Shown piece after piece: positions 23,794 through 35,833 of a stretch of DNA of 64,000 bases. Position 1 is the first letter of the stretch. Each line of letters begins with the position of its first letter. Where the stretch lies: assembly GCA_019426215.1 (NCBI GenBank), contig CM033408.1:31785953-31849952 (forward strand). The letters are read 5' to 3'. This stretch comes from Buddleja alternifolia (lineage: Eukaryota; Streptophyta; Magnoliopsida; Lamiales; Scrophulariaceae). A model generated the notes under the pieces. The model searched no databases and was not told the origin of the DNA. It saw only the letters and a program-made list of their open reading frames with translations. Made by a program: the position numbers and the translations under genes.

Positions 23794-24544
23794 CGGTAAA
23801 ATACAATTTACACCCCTGAACTATAGCAAGTGTCACATATCGGTCCCTAAATTTTAAAATGTACCAAAATGGTCCCTCAAGAAAGTTTATGAGTTATGTT
23901 AAATTGTAGATCCCAAATGTGAGCTTACGAAAAAAGAGGATAAAAAACTAAAAATTATTTTTCACCTTCTTTTTTCTTTTTGTATTTAGTACAATTTACC
24001 TTTTATATTTATTACTAAAAACGGCGACTAATTGATCAGGATTTAGAAATTGATTATGAAATATTCAACTTAATGTATTTAATAGAATAGAAACACCGAA
24101 CTACCTAAGCAAGTGTCATATTTATATATGTCCATATTCGGATAACTTTATTTTTTTTCTTTTACCATATTTTGCCACCTAAGACACTTAATAGTCTTAT
24201 TTCGTTAAAATGACTAAGAAATAGTTACGAGTGACAACTCATATACATTAATAAAAATCCAATATACATAACTCATCTTTTTATTTGAATTTGAAAAAGT
24301 AAGTTAACTAATTTTTTCATATTTAAATCACTTTTTCATTTGTGCATCATCCCGTCACATAAATTTTAAGCTTTGAAGTATTTAAATAATTTATCAACGA
24401 TTTATATATTTAAGGTTGTGTTTGGATGACAGCACTTAGCATACTCATAAATTTGTAAAAGGGACCATTTTGGTACCTTTTAAAGTTCAAGGATCCATTT
24501 GCGACACTTGCTATAGTTCAGGGGTGTAAATTGTATTTTTACCC
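23794..24544. mobile_element. 751-bp non-autonomous TIR transposon with 9-bp target duplication
   Basis: The target duplication TAAACATAA lies at 23785-23793 and 24545-24553. The left end reads CGGTAAAATACAATTTACAC and the right end is its near complement, GTGTAAATTGTATTTTTACCC. The inverted repeats extend about 85 bp, through CCTGAACTATAGCAAGTGTC and GTACCAAAATGGTCCCT. Nine-base duplications with long TIRs are the hallmark of Mutator-like elements, so I read this as a MULE-type MITE. The centre is AT-rich and non-coding. Confidence 0.85.
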
Positions 24545-24553
24545 TAAACATAA

Positions 24554-26267
24554 TGATATCACATGAATTTAGGTCCCTCCAAAAAAAAAAAAATTGGGGG
24601 CAAAAAAAATAACTACGTCTTTTTTCATTTACACAATTGTTAAAATGTGTGGTACTACTTGTTTGAATTTCAGTTGAAAATAATTTTGGATCATATAAAT
24701 GATCCTGAGAAATCCCCTATCATGACATAAAGTGGTCTTTGGTAAAAAATAAATAAAAGAAAAGTAAACTTAGGAGGGTCATTTTAGGACTTTCAGGAAT
24801 CAGAACCCCAAGACTATATTTATGTGGGTTTCATACGAAATTCATTATATATGAATGATTATGATTATGGTTAGGCTATTTTTGGTTCTTTGATTTGGAT
24901 TTTGGAGAAAGAAAGGAGAAGAAAAATGAAAATGGTTAAAAAAAATAAAACACAAAGTATTATAAATGACTTTTTGTAATAATTAAGTATTATGAATTGA
25001 TGAAAGCTTGCATAATATTTTTCTTTCCAAGAACCAAACATTGCCTTAAAGCTATTATTGAGATTTCTCAAATACCGTATATGGTTGGGTTCATGCATAT
25101 ACATGAGCTCTTAAATTTGAAGTTTCGGAATAATTACAACCATTCATATATGTTTGTTTTCTACATGAAATGCATTAGACATAAATATTAAGATGATATC
25201 AGATTATTAGAGAATCTCGAATCTAGCCAATAATCAGACTTAAGTGTTCTCATATGTACATAAATATGAAGGCTTTACCTTCATCATGAAGTTTAATTTG
25301 TCTCTTGTATCAATAAACCGACTTGCCACCTTCCATAAATACCTCTTTGCAAAATATGAAAATTATCATGATGTTGAGGATTGACAACAAGAATTTTCAA
25401 AAATTTTAAGTTTTTTTGCCACAGTTGGGAAGGAAAAAGAATAAAAACCCACATTTAAAAGTCATTTACACAAATTATAAGGGAAAATACAAATAGACCC
25501 CTCACTTATTGTGTAATTACCAAAAATCCCTTCACCTTTTAAAATTATATAAAACCCCCCTAATGTTAAGGTATTCTTACATAATAAGTGAGGGGTTTTT
25601 TGTTACACGCGATTACAGGACCTCCTCCAAATAATTTTTCTACTAAAGAAGGTTTTCATTTTGGAGCTTATTGACTAAGCGAACAAAGCTCTTTCCATCT
25701 ATTTTCACGTGAATCAATACTTATGTGAGCTAATTATATGCATAGTAATTCAAAATTAAAGTTCATTAATGGTCATTTATATAAGTAGTTGATTGCCATT
25801 TATTAGTTGAATTTACGGTTTATTTATTTGTGCAATTTTCATTTATAAGATAGATGCAAGCATTCATCAAGTGACTGCACTTTTAGAGGGGAAAAGGAAA
25901 TTTGTTTGTTTGTTACTAAGATAATATTTACCCTTTTCTTATTAAAAAAGATAATATTTACCATTGGCGTGTGTATTATTAAAAATGATAATCTAACGTC
26001 TTTGCTAAATTGTGCTGAAATTTAGGGTTTCTCAAACATGAATCAACTTTTGTAAATGCATACAAAAAAACATTGGGAGCAAAGCAATCTAAAGTTCTAA
26101 TATTGTGTGGGCTTTAGGGTTTACATAATTGGTCTGGTTAAAGTTCTCTAACATAACGTTAATTAGTTCTAATTTATGCATAAGACAATGAGAATGATTT
26201 TTCTTAGTGGTGGAAATTGCCCACCCTAGTAAATTGTTATTGGTTATTCATTTTTTAGGTGTATATT
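24554..26267. other. Intergenic region with one small inverted repeat
   Basis: CCCCTCACTTATTGTGTAA at 25498-25516 faces TTACATAATAAGTGAGGGG at 25572-25590. This is the core of a short MITE-like sequence beginning near 25481 (GGGAAAATACAAATAGACCC). Nothing else is recognisable. Confidence 0.55.
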
Positions 26268-26421
26268 CTGAATAATTTACGCCAAAGCTAGATCAATGGT
26301 CCTAGTGTCTATATCTAACACGGTAAAGTGTATTGTGTATGGGAACCGCAAACAGTACACATTTCTGTGTGAGAGATATAAACACTAGGGTCATTGGACT
26401 CGATCTAGCATAATTTTTTCC
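26268..26421. mobile_element. MITE family B, full copy
   Basis: The left arm (AATAATTTACGCCAAAGCTA, then GATCAATGGTCCTAGTGTCT) and right arm (AGACACTAGGGTCATTGGAC-like, then TCGATCTAGCATAATTTTTT) are imperfect inverted repeats of about 55 bp around a short centre. Relatives lie at 38.6, 42.8, 43.5 and 50.0 kb. Confidence 0.75.
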
Positions 26422-26639
26422 ATATTACATGTATTTAGTCTATCATATAGTTGTAATACTATAGAGCAATGAATAGCCACCAAAGTTGTTGATTATATAC
26501 GTGGATAACACTAAATTTTGGCGAATTTTTAAGACGTAATAATTCAAGGAAACTATAATTTCTTTGAAATGACGTCTCCTTATAAGAGATTTGAATGGTA
26601 GGTTAAGTACTTTATAATGACGTCCTTAAGTTGAGGGAC

Positions 26640-26775
26640 TATTTTGTTACGTTTGATAGTTCATGGACAATTTTGTTACGTTTGATAGTTCAGGGACCTA
26701 AATGAGACAAAGTGAATAGTTCAGGGGTACAAAGTGAATAATTCAGGGATACAAAATGTATTTTACCCATAATTT
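26640..26775. mobile_element. Fragment of GGTAAAATACATTTTGTA-type element
   Basis: The right end reads ATACAAAATGTATTTTACCC, preceded by repeated phrases TTTTGTTACGTTTGATAGTT and GGGACCTAAATGAGAC. The same sequence in reverse orientation begins the element at 34018. Only one terminus is recognisable. Confidence 0.6.
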
Positions 26776-26879
26776 ATTCAAAACGAAGTTATCAATTTTT
26801 TAAATTTCCACACGTACTCAACAAGTGTTCATTATTCATTACCGATTAATATAATCAAAGTGATACAAGAGAATACACA

Positions 26880-27065
26880 TAGGCAGGGACGAAGTTGGGG
26901 GCTGGCGTTGGCAACCGCTCCCCTCAACTTTGAAAAATTAGATTTTTTATCCTATAAAATTTTGAAAGTTAAAATTTCGCCCCCTCAAAATCTAAAAATA
27001 TCCACTTTTACCCCTTTTATTTTGTATTCGCTCCGACCTATATTCATGGCTCCATCCCTACACAA
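26880..27065. mobile_element. GGGAYGRAGYC-type repeat, copy 1
   Basis: It begins GGCAGGGACGAAGTTGGG and ends ATGGCTCCATCCCTACAC, giving a short imperfect terminal inverted repeat. The body (CCCCTCAACTTTGAAAAATT...TTTCGCCCCCTC) matches the reverse complement of 46.04-46.24 kb. Confidence 0.55.
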
Positions 27066-28488
27066 AGGAAAGGGAAATTAATTTTATTAATCCTCAATGC
27101 TGCTATCACAATATTAGATTAGAATGGTAAATCAAAAAAGAGAATAGAATTATTCAAGTGATCATAAAGACCTAGACCTGGATAAAGACCTAAAGGAATA
27201 ACACTTAAATTTGTAGGCTTGACAGCCGTTTTTGGTTAGAATGTGGCCGTAGTACAATATTCAGTTATTAAGTAATTTATTGCAAAATAAATTCGTGCAT
27301 TAATAGAAGTATCCAAAAGTCTCAGCCGTACCGCCCAATGACCCAAAACTCCAATTACCACTCTCCTTGAACTCTGAATTAAATTAGTCCCAACAAAATT
27401 CTTTCTCCAATTAACTTAAATTTCACCAAATTTGATCTTATGATACATCAACTCTCAAAAAAACTTACCCGTGTAGTGTTGGACACAGATACGGCTCAGA
27501 CACGTCTCGAACATGTGTCCGACACGACAAAAAATTGCCTGAAATTTAAAAAGAAATAAAAAATAAAGGAGAGTGTCGGACACCCACGTTGGCGCTTATT
27601 TTGGCATTCAGAAAAGTACAGGGGTGAAAATGAAAAAAGACAGATGAATTTAACCTTTTCTCTCAATTTCACATTCCAGATTCAACTTTGAGAGCTCTTC
27701 TTTTCTCTTTCTCATAAAACTCATATGCTATCACCTCTGTCTCTCTCAAATCCTTATATATATAGAATTCGGGTAATCGTGTCTGAACCATGTCATGTCC
27801 TAAACTTTTTAAGAATTTGCATGTGTTGTGTCATGTTTGTCTCCCCGTATCTCTGTCCATACATCATAGATTTGATCCAAACTAGAATTTCCCGAAAATC
27901 AGAGCCCATATTGGTTCGGTAGTTTTGTTACAGAGTTACGGAGTCTAAATTAAAGTAAAATCACAATCATCAACGTACAGTAAAACTAAATTAAAGTAAA
28001 ATCACAATCATCAATGCACAGTTCAACTAACGTAAATCCCACCAAATAATGAATAGTTGTAATTAAAAAGGAACTAAAATCCGAAATCTTCCAAGAATAA
28101 TCCGTTACTTGCTAATAAGCTTTCAACCAACCATATATCAATCAATTAATTCAGCTAACATATATCTACTTACCAAGCTGAGAATTCTCATAAATTAATT
28201 GACAAAATAACAATAATTTAAACCAAATCCACTGTAACAAAAATGTCGACTTTTGAAGTTCGCTCTCAGTCTGACAATTAAAAAGGCTCAACTTTAATAA
28301 AAGGGAAAATTGCAGAAAGTTTCTTCCTCATGCTACAACATTACTGTTAGGTCCTCCTCATACTAATTTCTCCGAAAAATCTACTTGATCTTTTGATCTT
28401 CCTCATATATTTGAACCCTAATCTTTGTTACAAGAATCTTTGCCTCCATTATACTGCTGATTACAGTTAATTGTTTGCACATGCTCAT
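27066..28488. other. Intergenic region downstream of TRAP-alpha
   Basis: At 27470-27600 there is a GTGTCCGACACG-rich dispersed repeat. At 27947 and 27987 a 40-bp unit (CTAAATTAAAGTAAAATCAC...) is tandemly duplicated. The last few hundred bases are probably the 3' UTR of the gene ending at 28489. No gene is supported. Confidence 0.5.
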
Positions 28489-28811
28489 CTACTTCTTCTT
28501 CTTTGATTTGTTCAACTGAGATTGAGTGTACGCGGTTCCCTGAATATACGAATATAAATTAGACATTAGATCATCCAGCTAGCATCGATGTAAAATAAAA
28601 TCAAGAGGAAAAGGAAATATTGTATTCCAAGGGCATAAATGTCAAAACACAATTTTTTCCTAATTAGGATAACTATAGGTTCAGGGAAAATTCGAGTCTC
28701 GACCGGGGTATGGCCACAAGCAAGTAATCATATGGAAAGTGTCATAACTAGGGGTAGGGGTGGACGTTGAGTTGAGCCGGTTCAAAAGCTATTCACATGC
28801 TCGCGAGCCAG

Positions 28812-28848
<37 letters not shown>

Positions 28849-29928
28849 TAATATATAAAATGATATACTTTAAATATAATATTGTATATATAAATAATGA
28901 TAATACCTATTTATTAATATATAAAATGATATACTTTAAATATAATATTGTACATATAAATAATGATAATACCTAAATAATATATATATATATATATATA
29001 TTTATACAAAATTTATAATATATACTTTTTATTTTCTTTCCCGACTCGAGCTCGAGCTCATTTCCTGCCTCGTCGAGCTTGAGAAGACCAATTTGGTCAA
29101 GTTTGGCTCGAGCTAAGCTTGTTTCCCTTGTGATTGATTACTTGTAATTGGTTACTCTGCTTGACGTATACACCAATAACATAACAAATGTGTAATTCAA
29201 TTGAGTAAAGATGAAATGGATCGGATGAGAATTTTCCCAAATGTAAAGAGAGTCAGAAATTTAAGGAATATGCTTATGGTCGCACAAACCTGCAACCACT
29301 CGTCTGTTGAGGCATCAGTTGTACCAGTTCCAACTTCCACCTTCGGCGCCCTCTTCGTTTTCTAAACAACACAAGATAAAGAATGGGAAAAAATTGGTTC
29401 AGAAAGAAAAACACGTGCTATATGCAAATTTAATCTTTAGTTCCAACTTCCACCTTCGGCGCCCTCTTCGTTTTCTAAACAACACAAGATAAAGAATGGG
29501 AAAAAATTGGTTCAAAAAGAAAAACACGAGCTATATGCAAATTTAATCTTTAGTTCAACCATTGATAGATGAACTATGAATCGCAAAAGTGAAATGTTAA
29601 CTCATAATTGGAAAATACAATCACACATTGTTCCTTATTTTTTTTTGTTCACCTATCATGCACCAACTACATATCTTGAGGCCAACATGACAACTTAACA
29701 CAATGTGGCAGTTTTGGATATCAACAAGTTATATTGTTATAATTCCACAAACACAGGACAACCATAAAAACGCAATCTTAGAGATGGTCATGAAAAGATG
29801 AAAATAGACTTAATTGCAGGCAATTGATTTATCCATTGACAAGTTATTCCTTCACCTGCTTGAAATTGTCAACAACATCCGTTGCGTCAAAAGTAGTTTG
29901 AAGCCCAATTCAATACACACACACCCCA

Positions 29929-29978
<50 letters not shown>

Positions 29979-32736
29979 TCTGCGTACTTTCAGGAAAAAT
30001 GCTAGCAGAATACAATCTGCATTCAGTTCAGCGGTTATCAAGTAATTTTACATATATTGATAGTTTCTCGAAAACTCTATAGCAATCACTAACCACACGC
30101 AATGCATTGAGTGACTTTATAACATTGTCCAGAAACAATATAAGTGAAAAAATAGTAATCACCTTGGAGAAATTTTGAATTTGGCCACGAACCCAAAATC
30201 CAAGGAGACCAAGAAGGGCTACTCCAAGGCAAAACAAGAATACTGACTCGACACTGAATAGCCCACCTACTTCAGTAACTTCAATTGTCCCATTGTAGAA
30301 GGTACTCTGGTAAGGGTGTTGGTCAATCTCATAAACAATAGTCCCCACAAGATCAAATGTACCAGGCTGTCAAAGAAAAAACGAATGAAGACACTTTGAT
30401 GCAGCAGGAAATATGAACTACACTTCAGGAGTTCTACAAGCTTACCTGTAAAAACTTGCTTACGCCAAATAAATAAGGGAAAGATGCTTGAGCTGACGGA
30501 GGAACTGATGCATTGTTAAAAGCCTAGTAAATCAAAATATAATATCAGTAACAGATTGCCCATGAAATCATATTAGAACAAGAAGTAAAATTTACAAGGC
30601 GGTTTCTGATCCATTATTTCAAGATGATGTTGTATCTGGTGAAATCATGCAAAGCTAACATGAGTAAAAATCTTAAAACAAGGGCAGTTTTACATTCCTG
30701 CATGGAGGGGTATTGAAGAGATCTGATACAAGGTGATTGCAGTAGTTTACCCAGAAACAACCAGCCCTTATACAGCATACAAAATATTAATAGATAAGCT
30801 TATGCAGAAGGAAGCACTACCTAAAGCATCACAAAAGCCAAATACCACCAATAAGTGGACTTATGATAACAATTTGCAGGTTGCACAAAGAATATCCAAG
30901 ATGACCTTAAGTTAAAGGTTAGTATATGTCCAACTTTTTTCCCTCATTCGAAGAGTAAAAACATCATACAAATTACACGACACAATTGTAACATATCGGA
31001 AGTCTTATGGAGTCTAAGTACCTAAGAAGTAGTTGTGGCTCCATCTGTTCAGTCATGAAACAAACATTCTTGTCGGTACTCATCAAAGATGAAAGGTTCT
31101 ATAGTCATATTTTTTCAACTCAGAAGAACCTTACAAATCTTATTAGATGGATCAGATAATGCTCGTCAGAAGAATGGACTTAGGCTATTACCAATGAACA
31201 TTAATCAGTAAACGACGAAATCTTCAAGTGCACAAAACACCGTGCAAGGGAATGTAAGCAAGGAACTACCTGGGCGGAAAGATTCTGAACCAAGTAGCTG
31301 TGATCAAAAGGAAGATGAACACTGGCCTGGATCGCAATGACATTAATACTTGATTCTCCTGGGATTATTAAGTAAAATATGAAAATTCTGAAGTCAGGCC
31401 TCTGCAGATCCACAGTTGACAATATATACCAACTAATGTCGACCAGAAAATTAACAAGTGATAAAGAGCACATGGCTACAGGTCAAGCGATAATAGACAA
31501 TTGGATATAAAATCAACAACAAAACAAAAGAAAATCACGGGTCGACAAAATCAGTAACTACGTAGTATGAATCGAAAACAAACACTTGACGCTGCCAACT
31601 AGTAAAGAAAGCATTTACCTTCGTTTTTAATTCCAACTAGAAGTTCACTTTCTTCCCCAGCTGGTACCACTGAAAAAGGAATCTAGCTAACTTGAGACAC
31701 AATTCAAGGACAAAGGGAGGTAAACAAAAGTTGAACAGACAATATTAACCTTTTGAGGGGTTTTTGGGGAAAACACAAACAGTTTCCACGCCTGGAGCTG
31801 GACTGAAACTCCCACCATACAAATCTTGGACTTCATCACCGACAATACCAATATCTTCTCCTTCCTCAGCCCCATGAACAACTTCTGCAACAACTTCTGC
31901 ATCAGGGTCTGGTTCACATCTTGCAACTATTGAGCCAAAAGAAAAAACGTATAAGCATAGAGGAATTGAGAAATGAGTCTAGGAGTTGATAAGGGAATTC
32001 CGCAGTATAACAGACCAGTAATAGATCATTCAGGAATGAAGACCGCTAGAAAAGTCAACAAGCAGTATCCATATATAAAATGCAACAAGGCAGAAAATAA
32101 ACCCATTCGCATCTAGCTTCCGTAAACACAATTAAGAGAGGAACGTAAACTCGATTATATCATAAATTCCTAAAAGCAAGACAATTTCAGAAGGCAACAG
32201 AAACATCACCGTCCATTAAAAAAATGCCGAATTAACATAACAACATTAATTCCTCATCGGACATTCAATCAAATGCACAGAATCGCCCACTAGCATTAAA
32301 AACGCATAAAAAAACACAATCATAATAAAAACTAGACAAATCCAACCATACCAATCTCAATTAACAAAACAGAATCCTAAACAATAAGCAAAAAAACAAC
32401 TTCTAAAACGAGAAAACATAAAAATTAGAATCTCGATCTGATCTATTCTACCATCGGGATAATCGAAATGCCATTAAATCCAATAATTCAAGCAGAAAAA
32501 TAATTGCTCGTGCATGCATGAATACAGGTAGAGGTCAACAATTATGACATTATAATATATATATATATATACACACACACGCACACACACACATATATAT
32601 ACGTCCGAACGAATTAGCCAAAATAGAAACAGTGAATCGTTGAAAATGAAATGGATCTGGATCTGAGATGCTTACCTTGTAGAAAAGATGACGAGAAAAG
32701 GAGCACAGAAAGGATCAAAAAAACCCTAATTGACAT
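28489..32736 (-). CDS. Translocon-associated protein (TRAP/SSR) subunit alpha
   Basis: TRAP-alpha is a single-pass ER membrane protein that sits beside the Sec61 channel and assists translocation of secretory proteins. Eight exons splice in frame: 32736-32676, 31926-31750, 31669-31619, 31358-31270, 30523-30446, 30366-30163, 29361-29290 and 28539-28489, giving 260 residues, a normal plant length. Visible parts are a signal peptide (MSIRVFLILSVLLFSSSF), an acidic lumenal stretch (HGAEEGEDIGIVGDEVQDLY), a lumenal beta domain (FPYLFGVSKFLQPGTFDLVG, then IVYEIDQHPYQSTFYNGTIE), one membrane helix at about residues 191-211 (VESVFLFCLGVALLGLLGFW), and a basic cytosolic tail ending SQLNKSKKKK. The start was chosen by the signal peptide. 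Intron 7 carries a transposon, and exon 7 is partly duplicated into intron 6; both are listed separately. Confidence 0.95.
28750..29130. mobile_element. GAGCTCG-rich element inside TRAP-alpha intron 7
   Basis: It starts near CTAGGGGTAGGGGTGGACG and contains GCTCGCGAGCC, long AT microsatellites (28817-28845, 28980-29000) and CGACTCGAGCTCGAGCTC before GGCTCGAGCTAAGCTTG. It matches the 7.9-8.3 kb element in layout. Inside, a roughly 60-bp unit (ATATAAAATGATATACTTTA...) is repeated twice (28853, 28919). It lies wholly within the intron between exons 7 and 8. Confidence 0.6.
29326..29551. repeat. 113-bp tandem duplication covering half of TRAP-alpha exon 7
   Basis: AGTTCCAACTTCCACCTTCG starts at 29326 and again at 29439, and each copy runs through AACACAAGATAAAGAATGGG to AAATTTAATCTTT. 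The unit contains the intron 6 acceptor and the first 36 bp of exon 7. In the upstream (higher-coordinate) copy an acceptor is present but no donor follows, and the frame would reach a TAA just past the copied exon part. The downstream copy belongs to the functional exon. Confidence 0.9.
29938..29976. repeat. (GA)n microsatellite in TRAP-alpha intron 6
   Basis: About 18 uninterrupted GA dinucleotides lie between exons 6 and 7. It is a likely polymorphic marker. Confidence 0.9.
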
Positions 32737-33307
32737 TTTGTTCTCTGTAATTTAGCCCCAAAATTCAGAAACACTGAAAAAGAAGAGACTTTGTAATAGT
32801 GTAGAGCGAGCAGAGAGAGACTTTTAACGCGTGGACTTAACACCCACAAGAGGGTTAAAATGGGGAAATCATTTGAAGAGGTCTAAATTTCAAATTTTAT
32901 GTGGGTCAATATTGAGATTTATATATAAGCACAAAGAGTATATATAGATATAATGTGATGTAGAAATTCCTATGGTTTTTTGGGATTTGGTAGATTTATT
33001 TTAATAATGGTACTTAAAAGAAAATTGAAAAAAATTAAATCAAAACGGCCTCGGATTGTGTTGAAGCTTGTATTCATTTCAGGCAAGTCTTAATTTTGAG
33101 CACAATAACTCGTTTGGTATTGAGTTGAGCATGAGTCAAAATAAGCTGAATTCGCTTGGATTGATTGATCATTTTAAACTCTTAATCTTAATATTTCGTA
33201 TAGTAATATTCATGAATATAAATACTTTTTTTTCCTAACAAGTACTCCTATTACCACTTCAAATTTGCTCTAATCTTTATGGTCCGCGATGATCCCGTAC
33301 ATGCATA

Positions 33308-33443
33308 GAATTCTCTTTAGTTTATTTCATACTTCAATGGAGGTTTGATGGAGTCAATATTTCATGACATGCAAAGAATTCTCTTTAGTTTATTTCATAC
33401 CTCAATGGAGGTTTGATGGAGTCAATATTTCATGAGGAAAAGA
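33308..33443. repeat. 68-bp tandem duplication
   Basis: GAATTCTCTTTAGTTTATTT starts at 33308 and again at 33376. Both copies continue CAATGGAGGTTTGATGGAGT to CAATATTTCATGA with one difference (ACTTC/ACCTC). The surrounding 32.74-34.0 kb holds the TRAP-alpha promoter side and no other gene I can support. Confidence 0.88.
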
Positions 33444-34017
33444 AAAGGAATTTTAAAACGGAGATAAATTAACGCGGAAAATACTAAAATTATTGAGAAT
33501 GAAAAGATCAAGATTTTTACTCCAAGTAAGGAAGACATTTTGGGATGACATCATCTAGGCTTGATATTGGGCGGATAATATTTCAAATACTGACCAAACC
33601 TGAAAGACCCAATGGATATTTCTTTCTACCCGGCCCGGTCGCAAGGGTCTTTTACCCAGACCCAATTTTTACAGGTCGGGTCCTTTTTGTGTGTATAAAG
33701 TAAACTGTTGTGTTTTTTTTATATATATATTTCTATATTTCCTCACATATAAATTTATTTGCGAACATAAAATGCCATCATCCAATCCTCACTTAAAAGA
33801 TGCATTATTACGGCCCAATGTACTAGCTTGGCCGTGCAAAAGGCAAGTGCTGGGCTACAAAAGCCTAATAATTTTGATCACATGATAATAATGATTGAGG
33901 ACCATTGTTAATAAGTGGGTCAAACTGCGTTAAGTTAAACCTTGGCCCAAAATTTAATCCATTAGTATACACCAAATCACACTTTTTTAAGTCCTATTAC
34001 AAATGACCTAATAACTC

Positions 34018-34335
34018 GGGCAAAATACATTTTGTATTCCTAAACTATTCATTTTATTTCATTTAGTTTTAATTTATTTATACCAAGAGTTTTCCCCAGT
34101 TGGATGTCGAAGACTAATCCCTTCGAAGCGTAGAGATCACCGAAGTGAGTTTTTCCTCTCTCAACAAAGTTTATTCCATACACACGGCCAGGGATCGAAC
34201 CCTGAACAGCTTGCTTAAGGAACTCAACTATCTACCAACTGTGTTGGACCTTGTTGGTGTCTCATTTAGGTTCTGAACTATCAAATGTAACAAAATGATC
34301 TATGAACTATCAAAATTTAATCGTAACAAAATAGT
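34018..34335. mobile_element. GGTAAAATACATTTTGTA-type element split by a SINE
   Basis: The left part (CAAAATACATTTTGTATTCC, then TAAACTATTCATTTTATTTC) and the right part (TCTCATTTAGGTTCTGAACT, ATCAAATGTAACAAAATGAT) match one continuous stretch at 26.64-26.78 kb in reverse. The break falls exactly at the SINE described next, so the SINE inserted into this element. Confidence 0.7.
34067..34259 (-). mobile_element. tRNA-derived SINE, family B, nested in an older element
   Basis: Reading the minus strand, CACAGTTGGTAGATAG (box A) is followed by CAGGGTTCGATCCCTGG (box B), then a tRNA-unrelated body and an A/T-rich tail (TATAAATAAATTAAAA). The flanks TTTCATTTAG (34057-34066) and TCTCATTTAG (34260-34269) look like a target duplication with one mismatch. 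The tRNA-like head cannot close an acceptor stem, so it is not a tRNA gene. Confidence 0.8.
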
Positions 34336-34974
34336 CACTCGATTTGATGGACGTGTTTGGCTTCGCGAGATATGTTGCCGATTGGACTATTAAAGTAGAC
34401 GTTGAAGTGGTGAAATTTTTGTTATCTCATTAGCCTAATTGGCGTTTATGTAACATTCCTAGACTTAAAAACTTGGCTGTAGATTTGCTTGCCAATTGGG
34501 TATTTCATAGGGTTTGGAGTGGAACCATTCCTCACAATAGCATTCCTCTTTACATCTTTTGTGAGAAATCTTCGGTTCCACCTTTTGTAATTTTTGACGG
34601 TTTTGTTTATGAATGAATTACATTTTCTTAAAATAAAAACATGTACACATCTTTTACGTTATACATCATACACTAAATTATACTTTGTTAGGAAGGAAAT
34701 GTCCACAGATGGAACAAAAGCCACTCCACTTCCGTTCGATTCAAGTGTCACGTATGTCATGCACGGCACTTGGTCCTTTTCCGACATTTAAAGGCTCCAC
34801 AATAGACCTTACAACTCTTGCAACTATGTATGTATAGTAGATGTAGGAAGAATGTAGAAACTACCTATAAAATGTAAGAAAGTGCTTAAAAGATTTCCAG
34901 AAGTAGGTAGGTACGGTTTACGAAATATGTAGAATTTTTTTTGTTTATATTTAAGAACTCTCCAAATAGAATAA

Positions 34975-35100
34975 TATTAACCCTTAGATCAAGTTAATCA
35001 CGATCCTCCATTTAGGAGGTGAAGTAGCATAAATAGATATTAGGTTCCATTCGTAATGCATCCAAGAATTTTGACACGGAGCTCGAAATAAATTTTTGAT
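34975..35100. repeat. Dispersed repeat shared with 46.6 kb
   Basis: TTAACCCTTAGATCAAGTTA, GGAGGTGAAGTAGCATAAAT and CATCCAAGAATTTTGACACG align with TAACGGTTAGATTAAGTTGA, AGAGGTGAAGCGGTATAAAT and TTCAAGAATTTGTAAACAAA at 46.61-46.72 kb. The repeat is non-coding and of unknown class. From 35.1 to 35.83 kb I see no gene apart from the probable 3' UTR of the next gene. Confidence 0.55.
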
Positions 35101-35833
35101 GTTGAAATTTGTAGGCATCCTTAATCCCCACAAATGTAGTTTGAAGATATGTGGGCTCTATACATGGTTTTCACGTGATTATTAAACAAAACCTCATTTT
35201 AGTGGTTTCATTAGGGTTTTCACATTTTCCAAGGAGCTACTGTAATTCTAGAAAAAAATTCTACTTTGTCTAAATACAAACGAGGTGCCCATAAGTTTTC
35301 CACATTTTTTATAACGAAAAACATAACAACTTCATATGCAGTAATTATACATGTTCATATGGCTTCTATTGATTCGTTCATATATTGCGATTGAGGTTCA
35401 AGAAAGCAAGGAATTCGCTGATATTCTAGTATGCAAAAGCTCGGAAAGAGACGAGTTTCAGTGGGGTACAGAGGATTCATCACCCATTATCCACTTATTT
35501 TTTATAGTATGGGAGATTGGAAAGAGAGGGCTAGCTGTGGACGATGGGTACAAGTTAATCTAATGAAACATCAAATTACGGACAAGTAGGAAACGCTTTG
35601 TTTTATTAACCTCCGTATTGATGTAATTAGGATGCCGATTCAAGAAGAAAAAAGAACTCAATCAATTTGGCCTATACATTTTTCTTGTAAGTAATAAATA
35701 AAATTAAATCAAATGAAACCAAATTAAATAAGTTAAACTCAACTAGAACTGGAACACACTCAACATAACCAAAACATAGCACTAAAAATTGCACAACATA
35801 TCAAAGACATCGTCAAAATTTAAATAAAACAGC

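Noticed and set aside
28800..29000. Regularly spaced AT repeats considered as a CRISPR-like array
   Set aside because: They are dinucleotide tracts and a two-copy duplication inside an intron transposon, without spacers; the genome is a plant.
34190..34240. tRNA-like sequence with good A and B boxes
   Set aside because: No seven-pair acceptor stem or plausible anticodon arm can be formed, and it sits at the head of a SINE with target duplication.
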